A stretch of DNA of 64,000 nucleotides from DATBGO01 sp050011895 (lineage in GTDB: Bacteria > Actinomycetota > Actinomycetes > Streptosporangiales > Streptosporangiaceae): NCBI GenBank assembly GCA_050011895.1, contig JBEKIF010000021.1, positions 12,432 through 76,431 of the forward strand, read 5' to 3'. A program made the translations under genes and the position numbers. Numbering within the stretch: position 1 is the stretch's first letter; each line of letters begins with the position of its first letter. Of the stretch, positions 42,808-51,286 are shown one piece after another. The notes under the pieces are model-generated. The model worked only from the letters and a program-made list of their open reading frames with translations. It was not told the origin of the DNA and searched no databases.

Positions 42808-43674
42808 CTAGTCCATTAGCTGGTCGACCCGCACCGCGCGGCCGTCGGCGGCCAGGTGCGCGGCCGCGACGCGGCCGAAGAGCTGCCGCGTCCGCGCGAC
42901 GGTGCCGATCACGCCAGGACACTCGCTATAGGCGAAGATCGCCGAGTGACGCGCTGTCCCGTCCACGGGGGTCACGCGGTGGAGGGAGTAGCGGCCCGTG
43001 AACAGCTGGAGGTAGCCAGGGCGCAACGCGAGGCGGCGGATCAGGTGGTCACCACGCCCGGCCAGCACAGCGCGGACGTCGTCGAAGTTCTCCGCTCGCG
43101 CCGACCTGATGTTCGGGCAGTATTCGAATACGCCACCGGATTGCGGCTCCCGGGTGACCATGCTGACCGTGAACTCGTTCGTGTCGAAGTGCCACGGATG
43201 CGCCCGTCCCGGAGCGATGACGTTGAGGCACAGCCCGGACAGGGGGTCCGCCAGCTCGTGGACCCGGGGCAGCGCGAAGCAGCTGGCGATGAAGTCCTGG
43301 AACAGCGGGCTGGTGTAGAGCCGGTGGATGATGAACTCGTCGGGGATGCGGTCACGCGCAACGAACGCGTTGCCGCGCTCTGTCGTGATACCGGCCGGAT
43401 GACCGTCAGGCAGCGACGGGTCTGGCTCGGTGTTGTACGCGTTGACCGTCTCGACGTCGTAATACGCCCGAGGTGCGATCTCCTCGCACTCCCGCTGCAG
43501 CACCTCGCGCAGGGCGGGCCGGACGAAGTCGGGCAGCACGCTGCAGCCGACTGTCTGCAGGTCCTGCCGGACGCGAGAGATGATGTCCCGCCAGCCGGCA
43601 CCGGTCGGATCTGACAGGGGATAGCGGGCGTTGTCCACCACCTGCTCGACCAGTCGAGCGGCCGATGCGCTCAT
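42808..43674 (-). CDS. Fe(II)/2-oxoglutarate-dependent oxygenase
   Basis: 288 residues. The iron triad is visible: H-x-D in HPWHFDTNEFTVSM, and the distal His in LQLFTGRYSLHRVTPV, with an Arg a few residues on (TARHSAIFAYSE) likely for 2-oxoglutarate. The H-F-D motif argues for hydroxylation rather than halogenation (the halogenases of the free-amino-acid BesD type have Gly there). It resembles ArpA/HalD-like oxygenases of actinomycetes. Start ATG 43674 with AGAGGA just upstream; the ATG at 43680 is also possible. It is first in the operon, 44 bp ahead of the acyltransferase. The substrate could be a free amino acid or its betaine (inferred). Confidence 0.75.
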   Translation of the reverse strand: MSASAARLVEQVVDNARYPLSDPTGAGWRDIISRVRQDLQTVGCSVLPDFVRPALREVLQRECEEIAPRAYYDVETVNAYNTEPDPSLPDGHPAGITTERGNAFVARDRIPDEFIIHRLYTSPLFQDFIASCFALPRVHELADPLSGLCLNVIAPGRAHPWHFDTNEFTVSMVTREPQSGGVFEYCPNIRSARAENFDDVRAVLAGRGDHLIRRLALRPGYLQLFTGRYSLHRVTPVDGTARHSAIFAYSECPGVIGTVARTRQLFGRVAAAHLAADGRAVRVDQLMD

Positions 43675-44382
43675 CAGCATCCTCTCTGCGGGGTGGGGCA
43701 CTGCGTGCGGTGCGAAGAGCAGGCCGACGGCGGTAAGACTGGATCCTCCGGTGACGTCCTGGCCCGTGAACCCGGTCCACTCGCAAGGTCGTGCACATCG
43801 GCCATCCAATCCGGACAGCCCGACGTGAGTTTACCCACAAAGGCGGTAGGCGCTCTGCGGGGGGCACATACATCGCAAACGGAAAGGTCACTCCCCGTCG
43901 GCGAGCGGCAGCGGATAGATACGGAAGGAAATCCGGCTCGTCATCGCCTTCCGGCTCGATGCGATAAGCGTCTGGGTCCGGTTCTGGCCCGGGCCGGACC
44001 CATCGGCTGAGCGCCCGTCCAACGGCTCCGCTGACAGGTAGGAGCCGTTCGGCGCGAGCGTCAATACGGGAGCGTCCCTCGTTTGTTCCGTTCGGTGATC
44101 GCCACGAGATTATCGCCGGTCATGAAGTTCGGTGAGCTGAGCGGCTAGTGATCAGGTGGCCTCATCGTGGTCGCAAATCGTCGGTGGCCAGTGCCGGGGC
44201 GTTGCCCGGCGCCGTCTGTTGGGACGTTCGCCTCTGCGCCGCCTTCACGGACTTGCCGATGATGGCGGTGTTGAGGGACGCCGCGGGCTGTGAGGTCTGG
44301 TGCCGTCCGCGAGCAGCGCCGGGGGCGCAGCCGGCGGACGGAGTGAAGGCGGCGTCTGCTGACGTCGGGCGGAGGAGGTCCG
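43675..44382. other. Divergent intergenic region, no gene recognised
   Basis: About 700 bp between the oxygenase operon and the acyl-CoA synthetase. Frames in it give no family. It should carry promoters for both units; an AT-richer block at about 44080-44125 is promoter-like. The synthetase ribosome site GGAGGAGG lies just before its GTG. Confidence 0.4.
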
Positions 44383-46011
44383 GTGGATGGCTTGATGATG
44401 GATTACCCGCTCACGGTGCCGCAGCTGCTGGACCGTGCGTACCGTTACTTCCCCGAGGTGGAAGTGGTGAGCCGCAGGCCGGATCGCTCGCTCGCCCGTT
44501 CCAGCTACGGCGAGGTGCGGCGCCGTGCCCACCAGCTCGCTGGCGCGCTGACCCGGCTCGGCGTCGGCCGCGGTGACCGAGTCGCGACCCTGAGCTGGAA
44601 CAACACCCGTCACCTGGAGGCATATTTCGGCGTGCCGCTGATGGGCGGAGTGGTTCACACACTGAACCCTCGCCTGTCGCCTGCCGATCTCGTCTACATC
44701 GTGAACCACGCCGGCGACTCGGTGCTGCTCGCCGATGATGTGCTGCTGCCCGTGCTGGACCAGTTGCGCGGGCAGGTGAGCCTCAAGCATGTCGTGGTAT
44801 GGACGAACGGCACGCGGGCGCCAGAGGGCATGATCGACGGAGCAGAGCTTATCGCCGCGGAGCCGGAGGAGTTCGCCCGGCCACGGCTGGATGAGCTTGA
44901 GGCGGCCTTCATGTGCTATACGTCGGGCACGACGGGCCGTCCCAAGGGGGTGGTGTACTCGCACCGCGCGATCGTGCTGCACTCCCTGGCCTCAGCCACA
45001 ACCGACGCCCTGGCGATCGGCCACCGGGAGGTCGTGTGCCCGGTCGTGCCGATGTTCCATGTCAACGCCTGGGGCCTGCCGTTCACCGCCACCATGGCCG
45101 GGTGTAAGCAAGTGCTTCCCGGGCCGCACCTGGAGCCGGAGAGCCTGCTCGACCTGTACGCCCAAGAGGGCGTCACGCTCACCGCCGGTGTGCCGACGAT
45201 CTGGCTCGGCATCTTGCAGGAGCTGGAGAAGGAGCCGGATCGCTGGAAGCTCGGCGGGATCCGGATGATGGTCGGGGGGTCGGCGGCACCGGAAAGCCTG
45301 ATCCGCGGACTTGACCGACATGGGCTGCGGGTTGTCCATGGCTGGGGGATGACGGAGATGTCCCCGATCGGCACCCTCTGCTGGCTTAAGAGCTCGCTCG
45401 ACGAGCTGCCGGAGGACCAGCAGTATGCCTACCGCGCGAAGCAGGGGCTGCCGCTCCCGTTCGTCGAGACGCGGATCATGGGACTGACGGGCGAGGCACC
45501 CTGGGACGGCGAGGCCATGGGCGAGCTGGAGGTACGCGGCCCGTGGGTGGCCTCGGGCTACTACCAGGCGCCCGAGTTCACCGGCAAATGGTCCGACGAT
45601 GGGTGGTTCCGCACCGGCGATGTGGCCACCATCGACCCCGAGGGATATATGAAGATCACCGACCGGACCAAGGACCTGGTCAAGTCCGGCGGCGAGTGGA
45701 TCTCAACCGTGGACCTGGAGAATGCGCTGATGGGGCATCCCGCCGTCGCGGAGGCAGCCGTGATCGCGGCCAAGCACCCCAAATGGGATGAGCGCCCGGT
45801 CGCCGTGGTGGTCCGCAAGGAGGGTGCCTCGGTCACGGCCGAGGAGCTGCGCGCTTTCCTTGAGCCCAGGTTCGCCAAGTTCTGGCTACCCGACGAGTTC
45901 GTCTTCGCCGAGGAGATCCCGCGAACGGCCGCGGGCAAGTTCCTGAAAACCGCGCTACGCGAGCAATACGGCGGTCTCCTCATCGAGCAGCCCCGGCCCG
46001 GGGGCTCCTGA
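44383..46011 (+). CDS. Medium/long-chain fatty acyl-CoA synthetase (AlkK-like)
   Basis: 542 residues, AMP-forming. P-loop YTSGTTGRPKGVVYSH near 180, GWGMTEMSPIGTL, GWFRTGDVATIDPEGYMKIT, DRTKDLVKSGGEWIS and the catalytic Lys in PRTAAGKFLK near 520. The pattern matches AlkK/FadD3-like enzymes that activate medium- to long-chain acids. Start GTG 44383 follows a strong GGAGGAGG. It is divergent from the 2OG oxygenase operon and could supply the acyl-CoA for the acyltransferase, although it may equally be a separate fatty acid gene. Confidence 0.88.
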   Translation: MDGLMMDYPLTVPQLLDRAYRYFPEVEVVSRRPDRSLARSSYGEVRRRAHQLAGALTRLGVGRGDRVATLSWNNTRHLEAYFGVPLMGGVVHTLNPRLSPADLVYIVNHAGDSVLLADDVLLPVLDQLRGQVSLKHVVVWTNGTRAPEGMIDGAELIAAEPEEFARPRLDELEAAFMCYTSGTTGRPKGVVYSHRAIVLHSLASATTDALAIGHREVVCPVVPMFHVNAWGLPFTATMAGCKQVLPGPHLEPESLLDLYAQEGVTLTAGVPTIWLGILQELEKEPDRWKLGGIRMMVGGSAAPESLIRGLDRHGLRVVHGWGMTEMSPIGTLCWLKSSLDELPEDQQYAYRAKQGLPLPFVETRIMGLTGEAPWDGEAMGELEVRGPWVASGYYQAPEFTGKWSDDGWFRTGDVATIDPEGYMKITDRTKDLVKSGGEWISTVDLENALMGHPAVAEAAVIAAKHPKWDERPVAVVVRKEGASVTAEELRAFLEPRFAKFWLPDEFVFAEEIPRTAAGKFLKTALREQYGGLLIEQPRPGGS

Positions 46012-46115
46012 TCGGGTCGTGTCCCAGACGGAGGAGGTGTGCAGCGGTACAGGGGACCTCCTGTCAGGGCGACATACCATGTCGTAGCACCCGCTAATCC
46101 CGAAGGAGCTGCCAC

Positions 46116-46988
46116 ATGGCCGTCCTGACCATCCCCATCGAGCCGGACGAGTTCCTCGGGCTAAGCGCTCTGGCAGGGCTGGATGAGGCGGCGAATGGGG
46201 GCAAGGATGATGTCGCCAGCACAGCAAAGACGCTGATGCACGGCGCGCTGGCGGCGAAGCTGGATGAACTCGGCCTGCCGTGGGCTCCTTCCCCGGAAAT
46301 AGTAAAGAAGCATGCGGCTGAAGCCGCCGAGCCAGCTGGTGGCCTGCTCGGGCTGATGGAAAACGACCGCGTCAGAAGATACGCGACTAGCGCCTTATTG
46401 GTCGCCGCATTGGTCGTGCTCTGGGGCGGCTACATCCAGGGCTGGGAGTGGACCGGCTTCCGGGCGAACGAGCAGCTATGGGACTGGCTTCATCTCCTTC
46501 TGCTGCCCGTCGTCATCGGCACTATTCCCTTATGGATTGAGCATTCGGATTACATCAGCCGGGGCAGGCGCGTGACATATGTCGCCGGCCTCGTGGCCTT
46601 CACCGGGCTCGTGGTGGCCGGCTACCTGATTCCCCTTAACTGGACAGGCTTCTCCGGCAACACGCTCTGGGACTGGCTTGAATTGATCTTGCTGCCGGTT
46701 GCGGTGACCAGCGCGCGATTCTTGCCTTCGGCCCTTCACTCCCTACGTCCTTATCACAACGGGGTCATTGCCTTGATCGTCCTTGGCTGGACGGTCACCA
46801 TCATCGGCGGCTACGCCTTGAGTTGGTACTGGACGGGCTACCAGGGAAACACGCTCTGGGACTGGCTGGGGCTGCTGCTCTTGCCGCTGCTGGTTCCCAT
46901 CATCCTCATTCCAACTGCGCTCCAATGGACATCGAGCAATGCTGCGCAGCCCGCCCGAGAGGCACGCGCGGCGGCCAGAGCGCGGTGA
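46116..46988 (+). CDS. Membrane protein with three internal repeats
   Basis: 290 residues. An acidic soluble N-terminus (1-85) is followed by three repeated units, each a membrane helix, a loop W-(T/x)-G-(F/Y)-x-(G/A)-N-x-L-W-D-W-L and a second helix: WEWTGFRANEQLWDWLHLL (near 108), NWTGFSGNTLWDWLELI (near 175) and WTGYQGNTLWDWLGLL (near 245). The C-terminus is basic and Ala/Arg-rich. I know the W-T-G-F-x-G-x-T-L-W-D-W-L motif only from unannotated actinobacterial proteins. The ribosome site AAGGAG precedes the ATG. Possible role in the envelope; not determined. Confidence 0.8.
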   Translation: MAVLTIPIEPDEFLGLSALAGLDEAANGGKDDVASTAKTLMHGALAAKLDELGLPWAPSPEIVKKHAAEAAEPAGGLLGLMENDRVRRYATSALLVAALVVLWGGYIQGWEWTGFRANEQLWDWLHLLLLPVVIGTIPLWIEHSDYISRGRRVTYVAGLVAFTGLVVAGYLIPLNWTGFSGNTLWDWLELILLPVAVTSARFLPSALHSLRPYHNGVIALIVLGWTVTIIGGYALSWYWTGYQGNTLWDWLGLLLLPLLVPIILIPTALQWTSSNAAQPAREARAAARAR

Positions 46989-47451
46989 GGTGGCGGCCCT
47001 GCGGGCTTCGCCAGGAAGGCTGCACTGGTCTGCGGGCGGGCCGGCGGCAGTCCGCTGCCATGCTGCACGGCGCCCCCGAACGGACATAGCGCAAGGCTCG
47101 CTCCCCAGCGATGTCCATGCTGAGTATGCGTGCATCAGCTAATGTGCCCCTTCGTCGGGTGCGGTGCCCCGAGCGCCGGTTATGCGTTATACCCTCCGGC
47201 CCCGCTCGTGTCTGGCAAAGCGATGATTGCGGGACTTTCGCTGCCGCGGGGGTAATCTCCGAAAGGAACCGGAATCATCCCGGTGAGGTGCCTATCTTCA
47301 GGCCGCGGCAGACGAGATGGTTGAACTCGCACGCGCTATAGTCGGATTAAGGACCTGCTGAAGTCCTCGCAGATATCTTTGCTGATGACCCCGGGGATAA
47401 CACTAATTGTTTCCACCGGCTGAAGCCAGCAAAACGGAAAGGACCTGATAA
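46989..47451. other. Intergenic stretch with a structured-RNA candidate
   Basis: 463 bp, no gene. The 5' half holds short frames without start sites. The 3' half contains the stem at 47241-47311 and then an AT-richer leader with GGAAAGGA before the next gene. Confidence 0.5.
47241..47311 (+). ncRNA. Candidate structured leader (unknown class)
   Basis: A perfect 9-bp stem CTGCCGCGG (47241-47249) / CCGCGGCAG (47303-47311) encloses a 53-nt stretch containing a second hairpin ACCGG-aatcatc-CCGGT. It lies 140 nt upstream of the CHRD-like gene. I could not match it to a known riboswitch; it may also be chance in GC-rich DNA. Confidence 0.35.
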
Positions 47452-49440
47452 GTGAGCTTTACTGCTTTCGTCAATCTCGGCGCCGGGGCCGCCGGGCCCG
47501 GGCGCCGCACCGGGGGCAGGGTGTCGCGGCGGGCCAGGCTGGGCCTAGTCGCAGCCACCTCGGGCACGCTGGCCGCGGCTGCCGTTCTGGCCGTGGCTGG
47601 GCCGGCTGGCGCTAGTACGAGGAACGTCGGCACCGCGACCATTCCCAGCTCCGCCGTTCAGGTCCTGCATCTGCGGGCCATGCCGGCTGGGACGGTCACT
47701 CTCGGCAGGAACCGCCATGGCCGCCTCACGGTCCGCGCGGACATGTTCGGGCTCACGCCCGGCTCGTCACACAAAGTGGATCTCGTGCTCCCCGGCCGCC
47801 TCGGGACCATCCGGTTCAGCCTGCTCACTGCCAATAGCGTCGGCCAGGCCGACAGCACTCTGCAGAGCAGCTTCACGGGCCTGCTGCCGCCCGGGAGCCG
47901 CCTGCTGGTCCGCATGGGCGGGCACGGCGGCGGCGTCTTTGGGGAGCCGATCGCGGTGACCAGGCGGCTGAGGCATCCAGGCGGCCCGCACCGGCTCATC
48001 GCGGTGGAGGTCAGCCCGCGCGGGGTCAGCTACGGCACGCCCCGGGGACGCGCCACCATCTCGTACAACTCCCGCAGGCACACGCTGACTGTCACCGTCC
48101 GCGCCGCCGGGCTCACCCCCGGGCCGCACGCCGCCCACATCCACCTGGGCAGCTGCCGGAGCCAGGGACCGGTCACGTACATGCTGCGGGACCTGGTCGC
48201 CGACCGCCGCGGCAGGATCGGGCACGCGGTCCGGGTGTTCACCAACGTGACCACGCCGGTACCAGGCCATGGCTGGTACCTCAACATTCACCAGGGGAAC
48301 AGCGGCAACATCCTCAGCAACGGCCAGCCGACCATCTTCTTCCGCCCGCTCATCTGCGCCAACATCGGCAGTACCGGCTCGATCACCTCGATTCTGAGAA
48401 CCGGGGACATCGTCACCGGTGTCCGGGGCACGACGGATGGGAAGGTCGTGCTGACGGGTTCGGCGGCGACCGGAAATGGCACGCAGACCGCTCCGTTCCT
48501 CTACCGAGGCGTTCTTGGCAGCGCTGCGGGAGCAGCAGTATCGGTGCTGCGGCCATCGTTCCGTGGCGTGACGTCGGCGACCTTCTACGGTCCTGATACC
48601 CACTCCTTCAACCCGGCGGCCATCCCCCCCGGCCAGGTTCGCGCCGTCGGGAGCTACCTGTCGTCGTCGGCGCCCGCCGGTGTCCTCAACCAGGGCATGA
48701 TCTACCTCGGGCCGGTGAACGGGCGGGGTGGAAAGTGGACATCCATCGATGTGCCTGCGGACGGCGCGCATACGGTCGGGCAGGTGCGCGCGTGCCCCCG
48801 GGCGCGGGTCCACTGCTTCGTGATGGACACCATCGCGCACAGCACCATGGGCGATCTGGTGGTGGGCAACTACGACCTTAACCCCAGCGTGCGCGGCGGC
48901 CTGGTCTCGGGCAATGCGTTTATCTACAACATGGCCAGGCATCAGTGGACGCTGCTCCGCCTCGGCGGAAGCCTGTCGAATGAGACCACGCTGTATGGAA
49001 TCTGGCAGAACGGCGGGGGCGGGAGCCCGGATTACACCCTGGCCGGCGGCTCGTCGCCCCGCGGAGCCCATCTGGCCTTCCTCATGAACTACAACGTACG
49101 GACGGGGCGCTTCGGGACGCCGAGGTACTTCCGCTACGCCAACGCCCCCACGCTGGTCACGCACTTCGAGGGCATCACCGCCGTGCCGGGCGGTTTCGAT
49201 CTCGTGGCCGGCAGCTCCGCTCAGGCTGCGTCGATGGCCTTCGTTCCCGTCAGGACCCGTGCTGGGTCCTTTGGCACGGCCAGGTGGTATCCCGTCAATG
49301 TCACGGCCAGCCCGCTATGTTCGGGTGGCTGCAGCCTTGTGACCGGGAATGCCGTGTACAGGAACCACGTCATGGGGCTCTACGTCCCCATCGTCTCCGC
49401 TGCCCCCCATACCTACCTCGCCACCATCTCGAGGCGGTAA
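47452..49440 (+). CDS. Secreted CHRD-like protein with a C-terminal repeat domain
   Basis: 662 residues. An N-terminal Arg-rich stretch and hydrophobic helix (about 28-50, ending GPAGAS) act as a signal or anchor. About 60-175 (HLRAMPAGTVTLGRNRHGRL and VLPGRL) and about 195-310 (ATISYNSRRHTLTVTVRAAG with LTPGPHAAHIHLGSC and WYLNIHQGNSGN) are CHRD-like beta domains; the H-I-H-x-G-x-C and N-I-H-Q-G elements are typical. The C-terminal 340 residues have repeated G-x-Y/F-V-x-x-x-blades that may form a propeller, unassigned. The function of CHRD-like proteins is not settled. The start is GTG 47452 with GGAAAGGA. Confidence 0.7.
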   Translation: MSFTAFVNLGAGAAGPGRRTGGRVSRRARLGLVAATSGTLAAAAVLAVAGPAGASTRNVGTATIPSSAVQVLHLRAMPAGTVTLGRNRHGRLTVRADMFGLTPGSSHKVDLVLPGRLGTIRFSLLTANSVGQADSTLQSSFTGLLPPGSRLLVRMGGHGGGVFGEPIAVTRRLRHPGGPHRLIAVEVSPRGVSYGTPRGRATISYNSRRHTLTVTVRAAGLTPGPHAAHIHLGSCRSQGPVTYMLRDLVADRRGRIGHAVRVFTNVTTPVPGHGWYLNIHQGNSGNILSNGQPTIFFRPLICANIGSTGSITSILRTGDIVTGVRGTTDGKVVLTGSAATGNGTQTAPFLYRGVLGSAAGAAVSVLRPSFRGVTSATFYGPDTHSFNPAAIPPGQVRAVGSYLSSSAPAGVLNQGMIYLGPVNGRGGKWTSIDVPADGAHTVGQVRACPRARVHCFVMDTIAHSTMGDLVVGNYDLNPSVRGGLVSGNAFIYNMARHQWTLLRLGGSLSNETTLYGIWQNGGGGSPDYTLAGGSSPRGAHLAFLMNYNVRTGRFGTPRYFRYANAPTLVTHFEGITAVPGGFDLVAGSSAQAASMAFVPVRTRAGSFGTARWYPVNVTASPLCSGGCSLVTGNAVYRNHVMGLYVPIVSAAPHTYLATISRR

Positions 49441-49483
49441 CCATTACCGCTGGACGCGGGCGCGGCCCGCCGTGCTGCACTAG

Positions 49484-49650
49484 CTGCACGCGGAGGGCAT
49501 CCGCTCGGTCCTCGCCGAGGGCGGCACGCGCGTGATCAGTTCCCTGCTGGCCGCCGGTGCGGACGATCGCGCACCATCGCCACCTGCAGGTCACCATCTC
49601 CAGCAGCGGCCATCATCCGGCTGGCATCCGCCGGGCCGTTGGCGGAAAGG
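49484..49650 (+). pseudogene. Relic of RibD C-terminal (reductase) domain
   Basis: The frame LHAEGIRSVLAEGGTRVISS continuing LLAAGADD is the RibD/DHFR-like reductase signature (E-G-x-R-S-x-L-x-E-G-G-x-x-x-x-x-x-L-x-A-G). Upstream an in-frame stop (TAG at 49481) and downstream shifts destroy it. Only about 30 codons are recognisable. Confidence 0.55.
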
Positions 49651-49825
49651 GGCAAGGCTGCACATCCAGCCCGTTACGATACTTATCATCGATTCGCCGG
49701 ACAGAGCAGCCATTAACCGCTAACGTCGCAGACGTCAGGCGTTCCGCGGTCTCGTTCCGCCCCTGTCCCCGGCTGACACCTTGCACCGCACGGTGAGCGC
49801 ACCCCCTGCATAGGGAGTGGTGCCG

Positions 49826-50305
49826 GTGTCCGGCAACCGTCTCAAGCTGCTGTCCCTGTCCGCTGCTGCCGTCCTGGCAGCCCTGACCTTCACCGCCGGC
49901 CCGGCCCTCGCCGCGCCGGCTCATTCTGTTCTAAGCGCTGGTGCGCGGGCGCGGTCGGTGCCACTCCGGATCCGCGCGTTCCGCTGGGCCGAATCCCAGC
50001 GTGGCAAGCCGTACGAATACGGCGGCACCGGGCCGTCCAGCTATGACTGCTCCGGGTTGGTCATGGAGGCCTACCTGCACGTCGGCATCAGACTGCCGCG
50101 CACCACCTACGAGATGCTGAGCAGCCGGGACCTGGTGTGGGTCCGCCACCCCAAGAAGGGCGATCTGGCGTTCTACGGCTCTGGGCACGTGGAGCTATAC
50201 GCGCACGGTGACTGGACCTACGGCGCGCACGCGGCCGGGCAGCCGGTCGGCTGGATCCAGTTCGGCCCGTGGTGGCACCCGACCGCCTACTACCGGATCC
50301 GCTGA
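49826..50305 (+). CDS. Secreted NlpC/P60 endopeptidase
   Basis: 159 residues. A signal peptide (about 1-30, ending ALAAPA) is followed by an NlpC/P60 domain: AESQRGKPYEYGGTGPSSYD leads to the catalytic Cys in DCSGLVMEAYLHVGI, then PRTTYEM, KKGDLAFYGSGHVELYAHGD with the catalytic His, and a Trp-rich end. It should cleave peptide cross-links of peptidoglycan (D-Glu to meso-DAP). The GTG at 49826 has AGGGAG 8 nt upstream; GTG 49817 would begin inside that site. A short monodomain enzyme without a wall-binding module. Confidence 0.88.
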   Translation: MSGNRLKLLSLSAAAVLAALTFTAGPALAAPAHSVLSAGARARSVPLRIRAFRWAESQRGKPYEYGGTGPSSYDCSGLVMEAYLHVGIRLPRTTYEMLSSRDLVWVRHPKKGDLAFYGSGHVELYAHGDWTYGAHAAGQPVGWIQFGPWWHPTAYYRIR

Positions 50306-50382
50306 GCTCGCTGGCCGGTCGCCAGCCGTTGCGTAAAACGGCCCTGACCAGGACCGTCGCATGGCAGATCACCTCGTCCACG

Positions 50383-50540
50383 TCATGCGACCAGGCGATA
50401 TTCATTGATCAGGCGACCGGCGCGAGCGTGTCTTCGGACGCGGTACTGGCGGAGGTCGGCCGGCTCGGGCGGTGGCCGGCCGACCTTGCGGTGCGTCGAA
50501 CGCGCCGCCCACCAGCGATGAGCTGCGTCTTCTCGTGGCG
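50383..50540 (-). pseudogene. Relic of an IS transposase (C-terminal end)
   Basis: The minus frame ends RVRRHARAGRLINEYRLVA plus stop, matching the C-terminal pattern of an actinobacterial integrase-core transposase group (P-V-R-R-R-R-V-L-G-G-x-I-N-E-Y-R-R-A-A). Before it a GRPPPEPAD-like element remains. No intact ORF or terminal repeats. A shorter related relic lies at 10998-11050. Confidence 0.45.
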
Positions 50541-50621
50541 CCGCGTGGTCTGTCCGGCGACGATCTGGCAGTTGTGCGTGAGTGGCCGTTCCGCACGGTG
50601 TGGTTGTGGCCCGACGGTAGT

Positions 50622-51161
50622 TCACTGGCCGGTACGCCCGTCGATGCACTCGCGCAGGAGGTCGGCGTGGCCGGCGTGCCGCGCGTACTCCTCGATGACG
50701 TGGACGAGCACGTCGCGCGGGGTGACGGTGCCACCGTCGACCGGCACCTCGCGGCCGAGGTCGGCTTCCTCGAGGGCGTCGAGCCATTCGTCGGCCTTGG
50801 CGATTTCGGCCTTCCAGGTGGCGAAGGCGTCCTTGACCACCGCAGGGTCGGGCGCGGCGCCCCTGAAGTCCCAGTCCGGGTCGTCCTCGCGCTTGTAAAG
50901 GCGGGGTGCGCCGGTCCTCCCCTGCAGAACCCGCTGGAACCAGTGGTTCTCCACCTGAGCCAGGTGACGGACCAGGCCGAGCAAGCTCAGGGTGCTAGGC
51001 GGTACCGAGCGCCGGGCGAGCTGGACGGCGTCGAGTCCGTCGCTTTTCAGCTCTATCGTCAGGCGGTAGTTGCCGAGGTACTCCCGGTAGGTCGCCTTCT
51101 CGCCAACGGGGTGGCCGTAGGTCCTGGGGTCATCCTCGGGGGCGGTCCACATGTCGCTCAC
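50622..51161 (-). CDS. DinB-like (DUF664) metal-binding protein
   Basis: 179 residues. Helical DinB-like fold: LGLVRHLAQVENHWFQRVL with its metal His, VLQGRTGAPRLY, the DPDWDF segment, and VHVIEEYARHAGHADLLREC with two more His, giving the three-His site. Actinobacterial members are often thiol (mycothiol)-dependent transferases or detoxification enzymes; the substrate is unknown. The start is GTG 51161 with GAGGTGG; ATG 51152 is also possible. The C-terminus ends close to the transposase relic. Confidence 0.85.
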   Translation of the reverse strand: MSDMWTAPEDDPRTYGHPVGEKATYREYLGNYRLTIELKSDGLDAVQLARRSVPPSTLSLLGLVRHLAQVENHWFQRVLQGRTGAPRLYKREDDPDWDFRGAAPDPAVVKDAFATWKAEIAKADEWLDALEEADLGREVPVDGGTVTPRDVLVHVIEEYARHAGHADLLRECIDGRTGQ

Positions 51162-51286
51162 AGCGCCACCTCATCGCGCGCGGACGGTACCTGGCAAGCG
51201 ATTTGCGGCACACGTACGTGCGGCGGCGGCCTCAAAGGAGGCAGGTGACCGCCGCTGCACCAGGCGCGGCTCCCGCTGGTACGGGA

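Noticed and set aside
42808..43674. Radical halogenase of the BesD type
   Set aside because: The iron motif is H-F-D, with Asp present, which predicts hydroxylation rather than halogenation.
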